Source of the DNA: Paramacrobiotus metropolitanus
Taxonomy: Eukaryota > Tardigrada > Eutardigrada > Parachela > Macrobiotidae
Length of the DNA stretch: 43,859 bases
Reading direction: 5' to 3'
Assembly: GCF_019649055.1 (NCBI RefSeq)
Contig: NW_026570559.1
Coordinates: forward strand, 1 to 43,859
Positions 1 to 11,763 of this stretch are shown in pieces. Below the pieces are notes generated by a model that had not been told where the DNA came from, searched no databases, and worked only from the letters and a program-made list of their open reading frames with translations. How positions within the stretch are numbered: the stretch's first letter is position 1; each line of letters starts with the position of its first letter. A program made the translations under genes and the position numbers.

Positions 1-666
1 TTTAAATTTGCATTTTGCTGTCGTTTGTTTATAAATTAAAAATACAAAATTTCTATTCTACGCTTGAAAATAAATATTCAAAAGTAAGTATAAAAATGCC
101 GGTGTCCTGAAATGACCGCCGCGGGGCGCCAGCTGCATCTGGACAGGAAACGCCGGTTGATTCGCGCCAAAAACAGCTCGGTGATTCTCAAATAAAAATC
201 AAATTTAAATAAATAATGAAGTAGGCCATGCTCGCCGGGCACGCCGCACTTTGGACCATGCATTCGAATATTTATTGGCTGATCGCTTTTCTAACAAAGG
301 AAAAGAAGAGCGGTTTATTTTTTGTGGGTTGGAAATGAGAGCGGATTAATAATTACATTGAACGCTTGTTGTATCCTTTCTGTGCGTGACTGCCCGCTGT
401 GTTCTGTTAAGCCATTTACGAGGTGTTTCGCAGTGGGATGCGGTGATCAGCGCCGTCATAAAAAACGCCGGCTATTAACGCTCTCGCTGGCACAATTATG
501 ATTACTGCGATTTTTACCGCAACCGGCAAGAAGCCGGCTCTGAAACAATTAGCCGCAACCGGTGTTAATCGATTATTTGCACAACGCCGAATTGATACGA
601 TTTTTTGGCCGTTTTTGCGGGACAATAAAGAAGCGCGGGGGCTGTTGCGCATCTTAACCCGGTTCG

Positions 667-683
667 CGCGAGATCTCGCGAGA
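667..683. promoter_or_regulatory. CGCG palindrome, possible core promoter motif
   Basis: A perfect 14-bp palindrome (CGCGAGATCTCGCG, 667-680) overlaps TCTCGCGAGA (674-683). The latter is a known promoter-proximal motif in animals. It lies about 750 bp upstream of the start codon at 1427. A promoter role is inferred from the motif alone. Confidence 0.3.
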
Positions 684-1029
684 CAATCAGCCACAATTAC
701 GTGCGCTGACCGCGTTATGCTTCTGCTGAGGTTGTTCTTTATTAATGTCAGATGCATATTGCGTCGACGTGTGAATTGGTCGGCGCTGCTGATGAGGCAC
801 TACACCGAGTGTGTAGTAATAATTCCCTAAATAATTCTTACCAATCACACCGTTTCTCGAGAGGCTGCTGTGTTGCGGTGCGTGACGGGCTTTTATGCTG
901 TGTCAGTCGCTTCTCAGGTATTCAATGAGAAAAACACTTGGACAAATTCGGCAGCAGCGCGTCTGACCAAACACCAACTTCGCCGGTGGTTGGAAAAATA
1001 CCGCATTTTTGTGCAGACAAAATTATTTC

Positions 1030-1370
1030 ACGGTTCACGTCATTTTCAAAATGCCGGTTACGAAGTTAAAAAAATACAATTACAAAATCAAAAAAAATAA
1101 AATGGAAAACTTACTCGTCAAAATTAATCAGAATTTATTGTGCAGTTCACATCGTTTTTAAAATGCCGGTTATCAAGTCAAACAGAAATGAAATTACAAA
1201 ATAAATTATCGAACTTAACCAGAAATTATTTCAAAGCTTTAATCTCTATCAGAATGCCGGTTAAAAAAATATTTTAAAGTAAGAAAGTGACCAGGGAAAA
1301 ATTAGTAACAGATTTACTGAGAAATTATTTCCCGGTTTATTCATTTTAAAATGTCGGTTGAGAAGAAAAT
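1030..1370. repeat. Degenerate tandem repeat, ~90-112 bp period, four units
   Basis: The anchor ATGCCGGTT, or a one-base variant, recurs at 1051, 1163, 1254 and 1351. Each is preceded by similar AT-rich sequence with an AATTATTT-like block and a TTCAC/TTTAT block. Units differ in length, so the array is old. A further ATGCCGG stands alone near 97. Confidence 0.45.
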
Positions 1371-1426
1371 TAAAGAAATAAAAAATTAAATCAAAGACGT
1401 TAATCAAGCCATTTTTAGCGGCATTT

Positions 1427-4400
1427 ATGGAATGTAACGATATTTTGTCCGTAGTTTGGGCGGGATTGGGAGGATGGTCCCTGTGCGTGGCCGGGGCGGC
1501 GGCCGTCCGGAGCGCCGCCTGCCCGCCGCTGCTGCCGCCGCCAAACGCCTTCATCAGCCTGTCGGACGCGGGTGAGGCCCCGCTGGCCCGCTACGTCTGC
1601 CTGCCCGGCTACGAGTTGTTCGGCGACGCGGAGCGGCAGTGTCGGAGCGGGCGCTGGCTGGGCCAGCGTCCCGCCTGCGCCATCAACATCGCCATCCGCC
1701 AGCCCGCCAAACAGACCTCCAACGCCACCGAGTTCACCGCGCCGCTCAACCGCGCCACCGGCCCCAAACAGGCCTACGAGGTACGGACACCACTTCCGGT
1801 CACTCCGGATTTTTTTATTTAATTTTATGTTCGCATTTATTTTTATCTAATTTTTTTCTTAATATATTTCAATTGCAGTAATTTTCTGTTTAATTGTTTC
1901 TTGATTAATTTTCATTACAGTTTTTTTATTTAATTTCTTGCTAATTTGCAGGAATTTTTTTGTTTAATTTTTTTATTAATGTCTAGTAATTTTTTAATTG
2001 ATTTGTAATGAACGAACAGGCGGCGGCGTATTTGGCGGTGGACGGGACGCGGATTTATTGCTCAAGCACTTTAACGGAGAGCCAGCCGCAGTGGAGTGTG
2101 CAGCTGGCGCGGGACTACCCCGTCGTGGCCGTCAAGCTCTACACTGACACATCCACAGGTACTTCTATCTAATTTAATCTTCATAATAATTAGCCAAACA
2201 TGTGGGTCATCCGGCGCATAATGCTGTTGTTGCGGGGCAAACACAGCCATACAGATAATGTGTGGACGAGGGGGCTGCAAGCCGGTAAGGTTATGAGAAC
2301 GGCCGGGCCGGCGTTTCGGTAATCAGTGCATTTCCCATGCACTCGACAGATATCTAGACCGGCTCGCCGTGCTGATCGTTATTGGGATTGTGCAATCGCT
2401 GACGGCTAGATCATCGCTGAGAGCGTCTTGAATCAACAATGCGGATGCAGAGTGCATTCTCAATTAGGTGGACGCGGTGCCGGCGTCTCCAGGGTCCGAT
2501 CTTGGAGCTCTCGTCGAGAAACGCATTAACTCTTCATTGCGCAAGACGCTCGCCGCTTTTTAGTATTTTTCTGCAATTTTTGAAATAACAAATTGAACAA
2601 CGTAAAGAAATGAACAAATACAAATTAGGAAAACAAATTAAGCAAAAAACAAAAAAAAACATTCTGTGGCTTGCTTTTTTTATTTATCACAGCTAAAAAT
2701 AAAATAAAAATAAAAATAATCAACTAACATAAAATAAAAAAATAAAAATCATCAAAATGAATTTTAAAAAATTAAACTTTTATAGCGGCTTGGTTATTGA
2801 TGAGCCGTTGCGAAATTAATTAGGAAAAAATGTCGGGAAAAATAATTCCGCAGCGAAGCAAGCGTTAGAGTCGTTATTTGTCGGTGGAAGATTAATCGGC
2901 GTCCGCTGCGCTAGTGCGCTGTTAGAGTCCTGGAGATGGTTGTGAAAGTGAATCCCGGAAGTACTCAGCGGTGAACTTGCCTTAACAGTTAACAGTCGTT
3001 TGGCCGCGCGCCGGCCAAGGTTTCTAAAATAGTTGCGGCTCCGACGAACGCAAGATGAAATCGGATCCTTCCGGTCGTCGTTTGAAGAGCATTTCTTCCC
3101 AGCTAAACAGCGGTGGCGTTTAATTGGCCGCTGATGATTTTGCCAGTGATGTCCGCCGCGTTGCGACAGACAGTGACATTGAGGCTGCAGACACTATAAT
3201 TTACGCTAATGCCTGTCACAACTCCATCACTGTAAACGCTGTAATTACCGCGCCAGTTTTAACTACAATTTATTGCCAGCTATTCAAGCCGGTCTACATA
3301 TACACACGCCACAGCGCCTAATTTCCACCGAATGAACACGCCAAATTAAATTACAGTTTTATGATTATTTTTGCAAGTGCTTTTTAATTCATATTAAGTG
3401 GGCTTTTAGCCAAGAGTTTGACCTCGTAAAAGTGGCAATGGAGAAAAGTATATGAGCAAATTAGTGAAGAGCGTGAACAGACCGGGTCACTCACTCACTT
3501 CTTCGAAGAACAAATACAACAAACAAATTATTGCCGGTCGCGCTGATTGTGAGATGCAGCTAAACAGAGCGGAAGTGAGAGAAAAGCGCGTTCTGCGCTA
3601 AGAGGGAAGAACAGCGTTGACGTTATAGTGGCGTCGCGTAAGGACGCGCGTTGTGTCGACTGGGAAGTGCGTGATTGCGGCGCATGCACAAGTGGCCCTC
3701 GATGCGTCCGTTATCTATGGAAAGTGACCAGCACGACGGCGCCCGATGCGATAATGTAGTGAGTCGGCGAAGTCCGCCGTAAACCGTAAAACCGGCACCG
3801 CTTTAATCAAGAGTACAGAGTTAGACAGAGCGTGTGTCTAACGATTTCTGTCTGCTCCCTGATTAAATGCGTTTCACGGCGCCCGGTCGCCTGCCCAGGC
3901 GGACTTCGCCGACTCACTTGTGTTGCTTGTTGCTGCGGCAGATCTCAGCGACCTGGAAGTGGCCGTTGTCGGCGGAGCGGCCGACGCCGGCGCCGGCGGG
4001 AATAATCTGGAGGAGAAGACGGCCTGCGTCCTGGCCTCCGTGACCCCGGCGCCCGCCACCGACGAAGAAGGTGAGACCGGGATTAACACGCCGGTTCAGT
4101 CAATTGCCTACTCTCATTTTTAATTATTGTTATTTTATTTATCCAGCATTTATTTATCAAGGATTTAGTATGTGTTTATTTACGTAGTATTTGATATGTA
4201 TTTAATTAACCAATATTTATTGTGTGTACATATTTACTTGTTATTTACTTGTTATTGTGTACATATTTACTTGTTATTTACTTGTTATTGTGTACATATT
4301 TTACTTATTTAGTGTATATTATTTTTTGTGCTTTATTTATTATCAGTTTATGATTATTATGCATTTATTTATTCGATATTTATTATATTTTGTGAATTTA

Positions 4401-7400
4401 TTGTGTATTTATTTTCGTTGCAGCGGATGCGGCCAGTAAGAAAGAGCCGGCACCGTCGATTTCCACGGCGAAGCAGAACGTGATGTTGTTTACCTGTGCC
4501 GGGAACGTCAGCGGTCGGCAGGTGCTGATCAAGCGGCACACGTACGCCTCATTGCGCCTCTGCGAGGTCCAAGTCTTTTCCCAGGAAGGTCAGTCGCAGA
4601 AATCAGTCAAATGGACGGATTGTGTAAAGGCTCTTGCCACCAGCAAAAAACATTACGCTCATTTTTCTCCTCGATTTATCGTCCTTGTAACCATCTGAGC
4701 GTAGACTGTTTTAACTGAATAAAGAATCTCTGGTCACGTTTACGGCATAAACGGCATCACTGTCTACCGAAATAAATTAACTAAATTAATTGTACATAAT
4801 TACTCTGTTTTAATTGATAATGTGATTTATGTTTAATTATATTGTTATTAATTTTAAATGACTCGATTATTTTTTTATGTTTTATTATTTTGCTGATTAT
4901 TATTGATTTTTTTATTAATAATTTTTTATTATTTGTAAGGCGTGGCGTGTCAGCACCCGGGGGCGCCGGCGAACGGCATCGTGAAGCTGTCGCAGGTGGA
5001 GTGGCCCTTCCCGCCCGGCACCGTGGCCGTCTACGAGTGCAACGCGGGTTTCCAGCGCATCCCCACCGACGCCAACTTCCACCGCACCTGCTTGATCAAC
5101 GGCACCTGGGACACGCAGGAGCCCGTCTGCGGTAGGTTCGGGAGCGACACTTTTCGCTAATTATTTAATTTAATTTAATTGCACTGCAGTGACGAACGTG
5201 GCGCAGTTCAAGCTGGCGAAGCAGTCGTCCCTGTTCAGCCAGTACAACTACCCGGCCTGGCAGGCCGTCGACAACGACGCCACCTCCTGCGCCTGGACGC
5301 GCCGCGAGCGCACGCCCTGGCTGCAGATTGACCTGCTGAAGCCCTATAACATCCACGCTGTCTCCGTCCTTCTCGACAAGGAGCGGCTCTTCCGTAAGCG
5401 CAATTTTATTTAACTGTGTATTGCTCATTAATTTATACTATTTTATTTTATTTAATTTTACGCAGTTAGGTGATTTTATAATTACCAAAATTAAATTTAG
5501 TTAATTTTCATGCATTTGTTAATATTAAATCAACTCAGAATTAAATTTACACGATTAATTGTGATAAATTTTGCGCAGTTAATTTTGATAAATATTTTAG
5601 AATTAATTTTAATTAGTAATTAAAGGGTGCGATGTTATGGTGGTTGTAAAGTGTACGTGGGTTGAGCGCTACTTGTGATCCGACAGACCAATTCCACCGC
5701 AACGTGCTGATCAGCATCAGCAACCGGTCGGACGCGCAGCCGACCCAGGCCGGCGTCACCGCCGTCGCCGCCGACAGTCCTCCGCTGTCGCTGACCTTTC
5801 GCCGCAACCTGCAGAAGGACGTGGCGCCCGGCTCGGGGCATCTTCTACCTGGACACGCCCACCGTCGGCCGCTACGTCACGCTGTCGGCGGTCGGGAGTG
5901 CCGACAAATTCCTCGGCGTCTGCGATCTCCAAATCCTCGCCAGCGACGGTAAATAAATTTTATTTTTTTTAATTATCTTCCTTTTTATTCGAATAAAAAT
6001 AAGAAAAAAATATTTTTTATTAATATTTAATTTTAATTTAATTTTTATGAATGGACAGAAATGCCGGCGAGTCCGGAAGTATGCGGACTGCAGACGCCGG
6101 CGACGGCGGCCGGCTTCCTGCACAGCTTCAAACGGCAGTGTTTCCAGACGGTGCGTTTCACGGCCACCAGTTGGGCCAACGCCGCCGTCTCCTGCCAGGA
6201 CAACGGCGGCGCGCTGCTGGTCAATCCCGACTACGACACGTCGCTCTTTTTAACCAACGTCCTGAGCAACCTCTACCGCTTCCACACCAGCGACGACCGC
6301 TACTGGATCGGCGCGCGCCGCAATGCAGACGACGACAAGTGGGTGTTTAGCGTGCGGAATAAGACGCTGCCGGTGGAATCCACGTACTGGGCGCCGGGAC
6401 GCCCGGCGCCGGATGTCGCGGCCGGGGAGGAGCGGTGCGCGGCGCTGGGCGGCCAGGGCGTCGGCAATTGGGCGTGGGCGGAGTATCGGTGCGATCAGGA
6501 AGCCAACTGGATTTGCGCTTACGGTCAGTCAGTTTAAACTGAATTTATTTAGTTAAATTCATCTGTTTTATTAAATTGTTATTCAGATGAATTTATCATA
6601 ATAAATTAAATATAAATTAAATTCAGTCTGTAAATTAAATTAAAATTACAGCAATTAAACTCATCCATTTAAATAAATTTTTATTAAAATAAATTGATCA
6701 GATTAAATTCAGTGAATCAAATTAATATTTTAATAAATTAGGCCTATGCGAGTTAAAATAAAATTAATCCAGAAAAATAAAAAAATCATCCTCCGTCCGC
6801 AGACCAAATTAAATGAATTAACTGCACAGGAGCGAAAGGTTGCGGTGACCTCCGCAGCCGGAAGCCTCGGCGCTGTTAGTGGCCGACAAACTAGTGGGCG
6901 TCAACGGCTGGAAGGTGGGCGACCACGTGCAGTACGAGTGCGCGCCGGGGCACTTGTTGACCGGGTCGGCGGAGCGGCTGTGCCTGCCGGACGGGACGTG
7001 GAGTGGCCAGGACGCCGGCTGCCACTGTACGTGACACTGATCTCGCATTAGACACGGCGGCGCATTAATTCCAATCGTTGAACTTGTTGCAGATGTGTCG
7101 TGCGGGGAACCGGTGGCGCGCAGCCACTTACTCGTCGTCCTGCTCAACGGGACCGCCCACGTCGGCAGCCAGGCGGAGTACCGCTGCGCCGACGCCGGGG
7201 CGAAGCTGGTCGGCCGCAGTGTGGTGCAGTGTCAAGCCAGCGGCGTCTGGGAGACCGTAGACGCCGTTTGTGAGACGGGGTTCGCGCGGGTCCCCATGGA
7301 GGTCAACAGTCCGCTGCATCTGGATGACGGGATGGCCGTGGACGGGGACAACGCCAGCCTCGTCTTCCCGGGGGATCTGGCCGCCGTGGGCGTCACGCCG

Positions 7401-8238
7401 GGCGCCGACGCGAAGGGAATTGGGGCGTCGGAGAACGCCATGGCTATTGGCGTCGGACTGGGCGTGGCGTTGGCGCTGCTGTTGTTGGTCGCCGTGCTTA
7501 TCTGCTGCGGACTGTAAGTGTGAAATTCTGCTGGTCAACCGACTCAATGATTGGTGATCGTGCTTTGCAGCCGGTACCGTCGGAAGAGCCAGTCCGGCGC
7601 GTCAACCCCGCCGTCGACTAAGAAGCGGAACTCTCCGTACGGCACCCTCCGACGCCTCCAAGCCAGCCAGATCTCTTCCCCCATCGCCGTCCTGCAGTCG
7701 ACCAACCCCACCAGCTGCTGCTCGCCCAGCCCCAAGACTTCCGAGACCTACGACACCCTCACCCCGCAGACATCCCTCTCCGGATCGGCGGTCAGCGAGG
7801 CCGCCTCCTCGGAGACGACCAACCGCGACAGCGCCACCTACCTCAAATCCACCCTGGGCAAGGCCAGTCTCAAGAAGCTGTACACGGGGACACTGCGGGC
7901 CTTCAGTCTGGAGGAGGCGCCCAACCGCGAGCGGCCGCGCGTCCCCCAAGCTGGTGATCAGTTCGCCCATCGAGTGCCGCAAGACGGTGGTGGTGGACGG
8001 CGGCCGCACCGCCACCGAGGTCATCTACGCGCAGCCCAAGAAGCCGGGCGGCGCGGGTGTTGGCGTGCCGGAGAACCACTACGAGTACCTGGAGACGGCG
8101 CGGGTGCACGGCGGCTACGGGAACCCGCTGGACGCGGGGCTGACCGGCGAGTACGCCGACACGACGCTGCGGGGCGCGCTGAAGGACTACCTCCCGGAGG
8201 AGCTCTACGACGACGTCTCCGCCGCCATCCACAAGTGA
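1427..8238 (+). CDS. Selectin-like receptor: sushi, fucolectin-type, C-type lectin, TM (furrowed/CG9095 type)
   Basis: Predicted type I membrane receptor of about 1065 codons. Exons: 1427-1780, 2020-2158, 3942-4070, 4424-4588, 4940-5131, 5190-5393, 5687-5948, 6059-6523, 6830-7026, 7093-7513 and 7571-8238. Order: hydrophobic N-terminus; sushi 1 (exon 1); fucolectin/F5-8C-like domain (exons 1-4, split by a low-complexity exon 3); sushi 2 (exon 5); second fucolectin-like domain (exons 6-7); C-type lectin (exon 8, with WIG and the paired Cys); sushi 3 and 4 (exons 9, 10); a TM helix at about 7435-7510; and a Ser/Thr- and Tyr-rich tail of about 220 residues. This order matches Drosophila furrowed/CG9095 adhesion proteins. 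The usual Ca-binding EPN/QPD and WND motifs of the lectin are not evident. Splice phases join throughout, but single-base frame breaks occur near 5835, 6850 and 7943. They may be assembly errors or real. The orthology call is mine from architecture. Confidence 0.8.
2159..3941 (+). other. Large intron 2 of the selectin-like gene
   Basis: Donor GTACTT at 2159, acceptor GCGGCAG ending at 3941. At 1.8 kb it is by far the longest intron of the gene. I see no exon that joins in phase. Most of it is AT-rich (2560-2860) or unremarkable mixed sequence. The last 185 bp form a foldback structure listed separately. Confidence 0.6.
3758..3918. repeat. Nested inverted repeat (foldback/MITE-like) before an acceptor
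   Basis: Perfect 21-bp outer arms (3758-3778 and 3898-3918) enclose an inner TTTAATCA/TGATTAAA pair near 3802 and 3860 and a central 8-bp pair, GTTAGACA (3820-3827) and TGTCTAAC (3835-3842). The whole 160 bp reads as an imperfect palindrome and ends 23 bp before the first base of exon 3. It could be a small foldback element or an RNA hairpin near the splice site. Confidence 0.65.
4223..4300. repeat. 33-bp AT-rich tandem repeat in intron 3
   Basis: Two identical 33-bp units starting TGTGTACATATTTACTTG (4223-4255 and 4256-4288) are followed by a diverged partial third. It is intronic, with no apparent function. Confidence 0.75.
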
Positions 8239-8568
8239 CCGCGCCGCAACACCCCGCCGCCCATTCCGCGCCGCTGCCTTGGTGACCCGGCCTTTCCGCT
8301 CACGTAGTTTACTGCAGCATAGTCTTTTTTTTGTGGTGTTTAAATTGATACTAATATCTGCAGCTTTTTTTATCGGTGTACAGAATTTTATGCACGATGT
8401 CGCTGACGTGTTTTTATCGTCAACTTTTACTTCAATTGAAACGAGCAATTAAACAAAGCGGTGTTCAAAGGCAAAACAAAAGACATAACAAAGTAAATAA
8501 CAGAACCGCATAAGGTGTTGTCTGGCTTTTCCCGAAAGATCAAACAGACATAATAAATCGGAAAAAAT
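8239..8568. other. Convergent intergenic region and 3' UTRs
   Basis: This separates the stop of the selectin-like gene (8236-8238) from the stop of the minus-strand gene (8569-8571). A plus-strand AATAAA lies at 8552-8557 and could be the polyadenylation signal of the receptor. If so, the two convergent transcripts would nearly meet or overlap. Confidence 0.45.
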
Positions 8569-9595
8569 TCAAACACAGGACCGCAGTGACTGGTTCCGGC
8601 CGCCAAGAGCTCGCGGAACGAAAATTACGGGGTCTTCCGATGATGAGGATGATGGTGTGGTGACAGTAGGGTCCTTTTCCGAATCATCATCATCGGGTTC
8701 ATCCGCATCCATATCCTCATCTTCTTCAGCTACTGGGACGGGGTTTGGCAGACGAACGTTCAACCCTTCCATCTCTGCATCATCCAGCTCCTTAAGTTCC
8801 TCCACACCAGCCATAATTTTGCCCTGGCCGTATCCCAAAAAATTCGCCAACGTCTGATGCCCAGTTATAATGTTAATATTCCACAACGCTGCAGGAAACT
8901 GGATTGGATTAGGATCGTCCAGTTTTTTCAGCAGCTGCTGTTTCGGTTTACCGGCAACCCATGAGACCAGACGATAGACTGCACGTTTCCGAACGTTGAC
9001 GCGCCAAATCGTGCACCGGTCGCCGGCGGCGGATGACGCCCACAGTTCCGTCCACTGGTATTTCTTCATTTGGTCAAACATGCCCAAAGTCCGAAATCGA
9101 TCAAGCAGTTGGTTTCCGATCCTAGTGCGGCGTGACTGCCACTTTAGCATGTCCTGCGCTACATTGCCTGTCGGACTGGATGTTCTCTTAACCAACTCTT
9201 TGCCCGCTTTGGACTCATGGATCCAAACGGGGATCATCTCTGCTCTCTGTTCCGTCCCATGGGCTGACAGCACGATGCACAAGTCTCTGGTCTCTACGAT
9301 AAGGGTGACAAGCACTAACACATACATTTAGGCGGCCAGAGTTATACAAATTCTGGCTTACGTAATTCCGGTCCATAGTGATGCTGAGGCGAAGGTGACA
9401 GGAGCGGGTGCGGGATGCCGTCCTTCCGAATCAACTCCCCCAAATAAACATGGAAGAAACCGTTTGTGTACTTTTCTCGCGTTTCATCCTTGAGGAACCC
9501 CAAATACGGCTTTGCATTGTCCGGGAGCTTGAGCGGAGGCTGAGAAGATAGTATACTGTAGGTAACGTTGAATCTGCGCTAAACCTGCTTACCAT
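8569..9595 (-). CDS. Unrecognised protein with acidic, Ser-rich C-terminus
   Basis: I do not recognise this gene. The model has three exons read right to left: 9593-9595 (the ATG only, followed by donor GTAAGC), 9362-9539 and 8569-9293. Phases join exactly (0, then 1) to give about 301 residues. The N-terminal 60 residues are proline-containing, the centre is basic with aromatic residues (KKYQWTELWAS near residue 130), and the end has a run of Asp/Glu (DEDMDADEPDDDD) and then a Ser stretch. No signal peptide or membrane segment is seen. Exon 1 may extend as 5'UTR to the right of 9595. It is convergent with the receptor gene and divergent from the TBPL1-like gene. A nuclear protein would fit the composition, but that is a guess. 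Confidence 0.5.
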
Positions 9596-10866
9596 TTTCG
9601 TGGATCGATGGATGGAGGGATGAATGGATGGATGGTTACAACCGAGAGGGTCGATATGCGAAACAAATTATTGCCAAGATGTTCGTAACTTTTTTAACGG
9701 CAGTTTATTCGGTTAGTATTTGGTTTGCTGAAATGAGATTATGACAAAACGCAGTTGGCAACTGACAAAACCAAGTCACGACATGACGAAGCGCTTCTAC
9801 GTGCGGTCATAGCAACTACACTCGTATTGAGTGCCAACCCAGGGTGGGACCTCCATGAGTAGTCGATGGTCGTCATGGTTGATGATGGGTCATGCTGCCT
9901 CTCCCTTTCCGGCACGGGATTGTACTCGCCTCAAGACTCAGACTCACCATGATTCAGTACAAGACTCCAAGACCATCAACTTTTGATGACTGATCGACCA
10001 CACCATCACACACTCAAAAATGCACTAATACAGTGACTTGCTCTGAAAAACGTAGAACTTTTTGTTGAACAGACTTGAACTCAATGAACTGTATTCCACT
10101 TCTGACTTCCCTAATTACATTTATACATTTATTAGTGATTTACGTTTAAGTAACATTTTGAACTGTTTTGTTCTTTCTAGTTTCTGTGATATTTTTGTGG
10201 TATAGCGTTAGCATATGCAAAATGATTATCAACTATGTGGAAGAAAAAGCTGTAAATTGTAATAGTTTGAAAGATAGTGCCTAATGGCCCATCATGCCCC
10301 ATGGCGAAGCGCGAACACCCTCATTCTGCACTGTCAGCTCGCGTTGCAGTCCCTGGGTCACGTCGAATTCCAGCGGCGCCCCAGAGAGCAGTTTTACAGA
10401 TACGCACTGTGTAATGAGGATAAGTGTTATGTGATGGTTTTGCTTTTACGCGATGTGGTGGCTCCCGGAGATGATGGCGAGAGAAACGGAGAAGGATTCA
10501 AAAGAGCGCAGCGCCGCAGGCTAAAAGGAAAATCTCCAACGCCATCCTTACAGTAGCAGGTAGGCTGACAACTCCGTTCAATATTAGTTCATACTTCATG
10601 CCCAGTGCTCAACTGCTCATACGTTCTGGATTATTATTAAAAAATGATTTTCCACTGGCGTTGTAAGCCGTTTTTGCGATTTGGCGGATAATTAGATTAA
10701 TAAACTAAATATTGTATTATTGCTCCTTAATTTATTAGTAATTTTCAGACAATTTTACTGGTAATATTACAGGTAACCAGCATTACTAAAAAAATACTTA
10801 TTCCAGTTGAGAGCAAGCATTTCATTTTGTCAGCTGTCGTATTATTGATGGCTGTGGCTGTTGTAG
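9596..10866. other. Intergenic region upstream of the TBPL1-like exons
   Basis: It contains a short GGAT/TGGA microsatellite (about 9600-9636). An open frame at 10284-10556 resembles no family I can name. I searched by eye for the first TBP repeat, expected just 5' of 10867, and did not find it. Part of this region may be 5' exon or intron of that gene. Confidence 0.4.
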
Positions 10867-11763
10867 CGAGGCGGACGCGCACCTGGGAGCGCGGCGCGTG
10901 GCGCGCAAGATGCAGAAGTGCGGCTTCGGCGCCAAGTTCGTGGACTTCAAGATCATCAACTGTCTGGCGGTGGCCTATTTACCCTTCGGTGTCCGCATCG
11001 ACCTCCTCAAGGACGCCTACCCGCACCAAGTCCAGTGAGTTAGCCTCCGCGGTGTCTTTCTATTTAAAATTTTTTTTATCATTTTTTTAATTATATTGCA
11101 GTGGGAAGTGGCCCGTTTCTTGTCAATATAATTATTTTTGATAGTGTTATTAAAATGGTTCTTAGGTCTTTGCCGAATGTTATTGATAATTTGATGATTT
11201 AATTAGATTGCATCTATTTTGTTGATATTCATAAGTGTTACTAGATTTAATTAAATTGCATCTCTTTTATTGGTGTGTTAATAATTTAATTTAATAATTT
11301 ACTAATTTAACTGTGCTGAATTTAATTCGATTTTTATTCAGTTAATGGCGCCGTTCCCTATTTGCAGGTATGAGCCGGACCTGCACCCGGCGGCCTCGTG
11401 GAAGCTGCCGGAAGTGGGCGGCCAGATCCAGGTCTTTCAAACAGGCAACACCACCATCACCGGTAATTTGCCTGACAGTCTGTCGCAGCTTCGACGCTGA
11501 TTAAGCGTCTGTTTATGTATCATACAGCGCCGAACGCGTTGAGTGCGCGCAAGACGCTGGCCAGCATCTACGCCAAGCTGTACGAGTTCCGCAAGCCCAG
11601 GGACAGCGTCGAGTTGTCGCGGACGCCCGCGGGAGCGCGCAAGGGGCGGAAACGCGGTCTATCCAGCGGCGAGGCGGACGCGGAGGTGGACGAGTTCCAG
11701 GCGGAGCTGAAGGCCTTCAAGCTGGACGGCGACGAGGAGGAGGACGAGGACGACGACGAGTGA
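10867..11763 (+). CDS. TBPL1: TBP-like factor (TBPL1/TRF2), C-terminal half only
   Basis: TBPL1/TRF2 is a TBP paralogue that directs core-promoter transcription independently of TATA boxes. Exons 10867-11034, 11368-11462 and 11528-11763 join in phase and code for 165 residues. The first begins with the linker helix (EADAHLGARRVARKMQK) and runs into the second TBP repeat (VDFKIINCLAVAYLPFGVR). Exon 2 carries YEPDLHP and the strand ending QVFQTGNTTIT, and exon 3 the last helix (ASIYAKLYEF). A basic, then very acidic tail (DGDEEEDEDDDE) follows. YEPELHP and the F.TGS.T(I/V)T strand are family landmarks. The lack of TBP's phenylalanine pattern and the acidic tail favour TBPL1 over TBP. The first repeat should lie upstream but was not found, so the gene is incomplete in this model. 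The acceptor ...GTTGTAG before 10867 implies at least one more 5' exon. Confidence 0.82.

Larger units (their letters stand above)
1..1426. other. 5' flank of the selectin-like gene
   Basis: I support no gene here; the open frames on both strands between 400 and 830 overlap each other and match nothing I recognise. The stretch holds a CGCG-type palindrome at 667-683 and a degenerate tandem repeat at about 1030-1370, both listed separately. The nearest downstream gene starts at 1427, so its promoter and 5'UTR probably lie here. Confidence 0.5.

Noticed and set aside
416-830. Overlapping open frames on both strands near 0.5-0.8 kb
   Set aside because: They mirror each other in GC-containing sequence, show no domain and lack splice partners.
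10284-10556. Open frame with faint resemblance to the first TBP repeat (HCQLALQ...VEFQRR)
   Set aside because: The similarity is too short, the rest does not follow, and it does not splice in phase into 10867.
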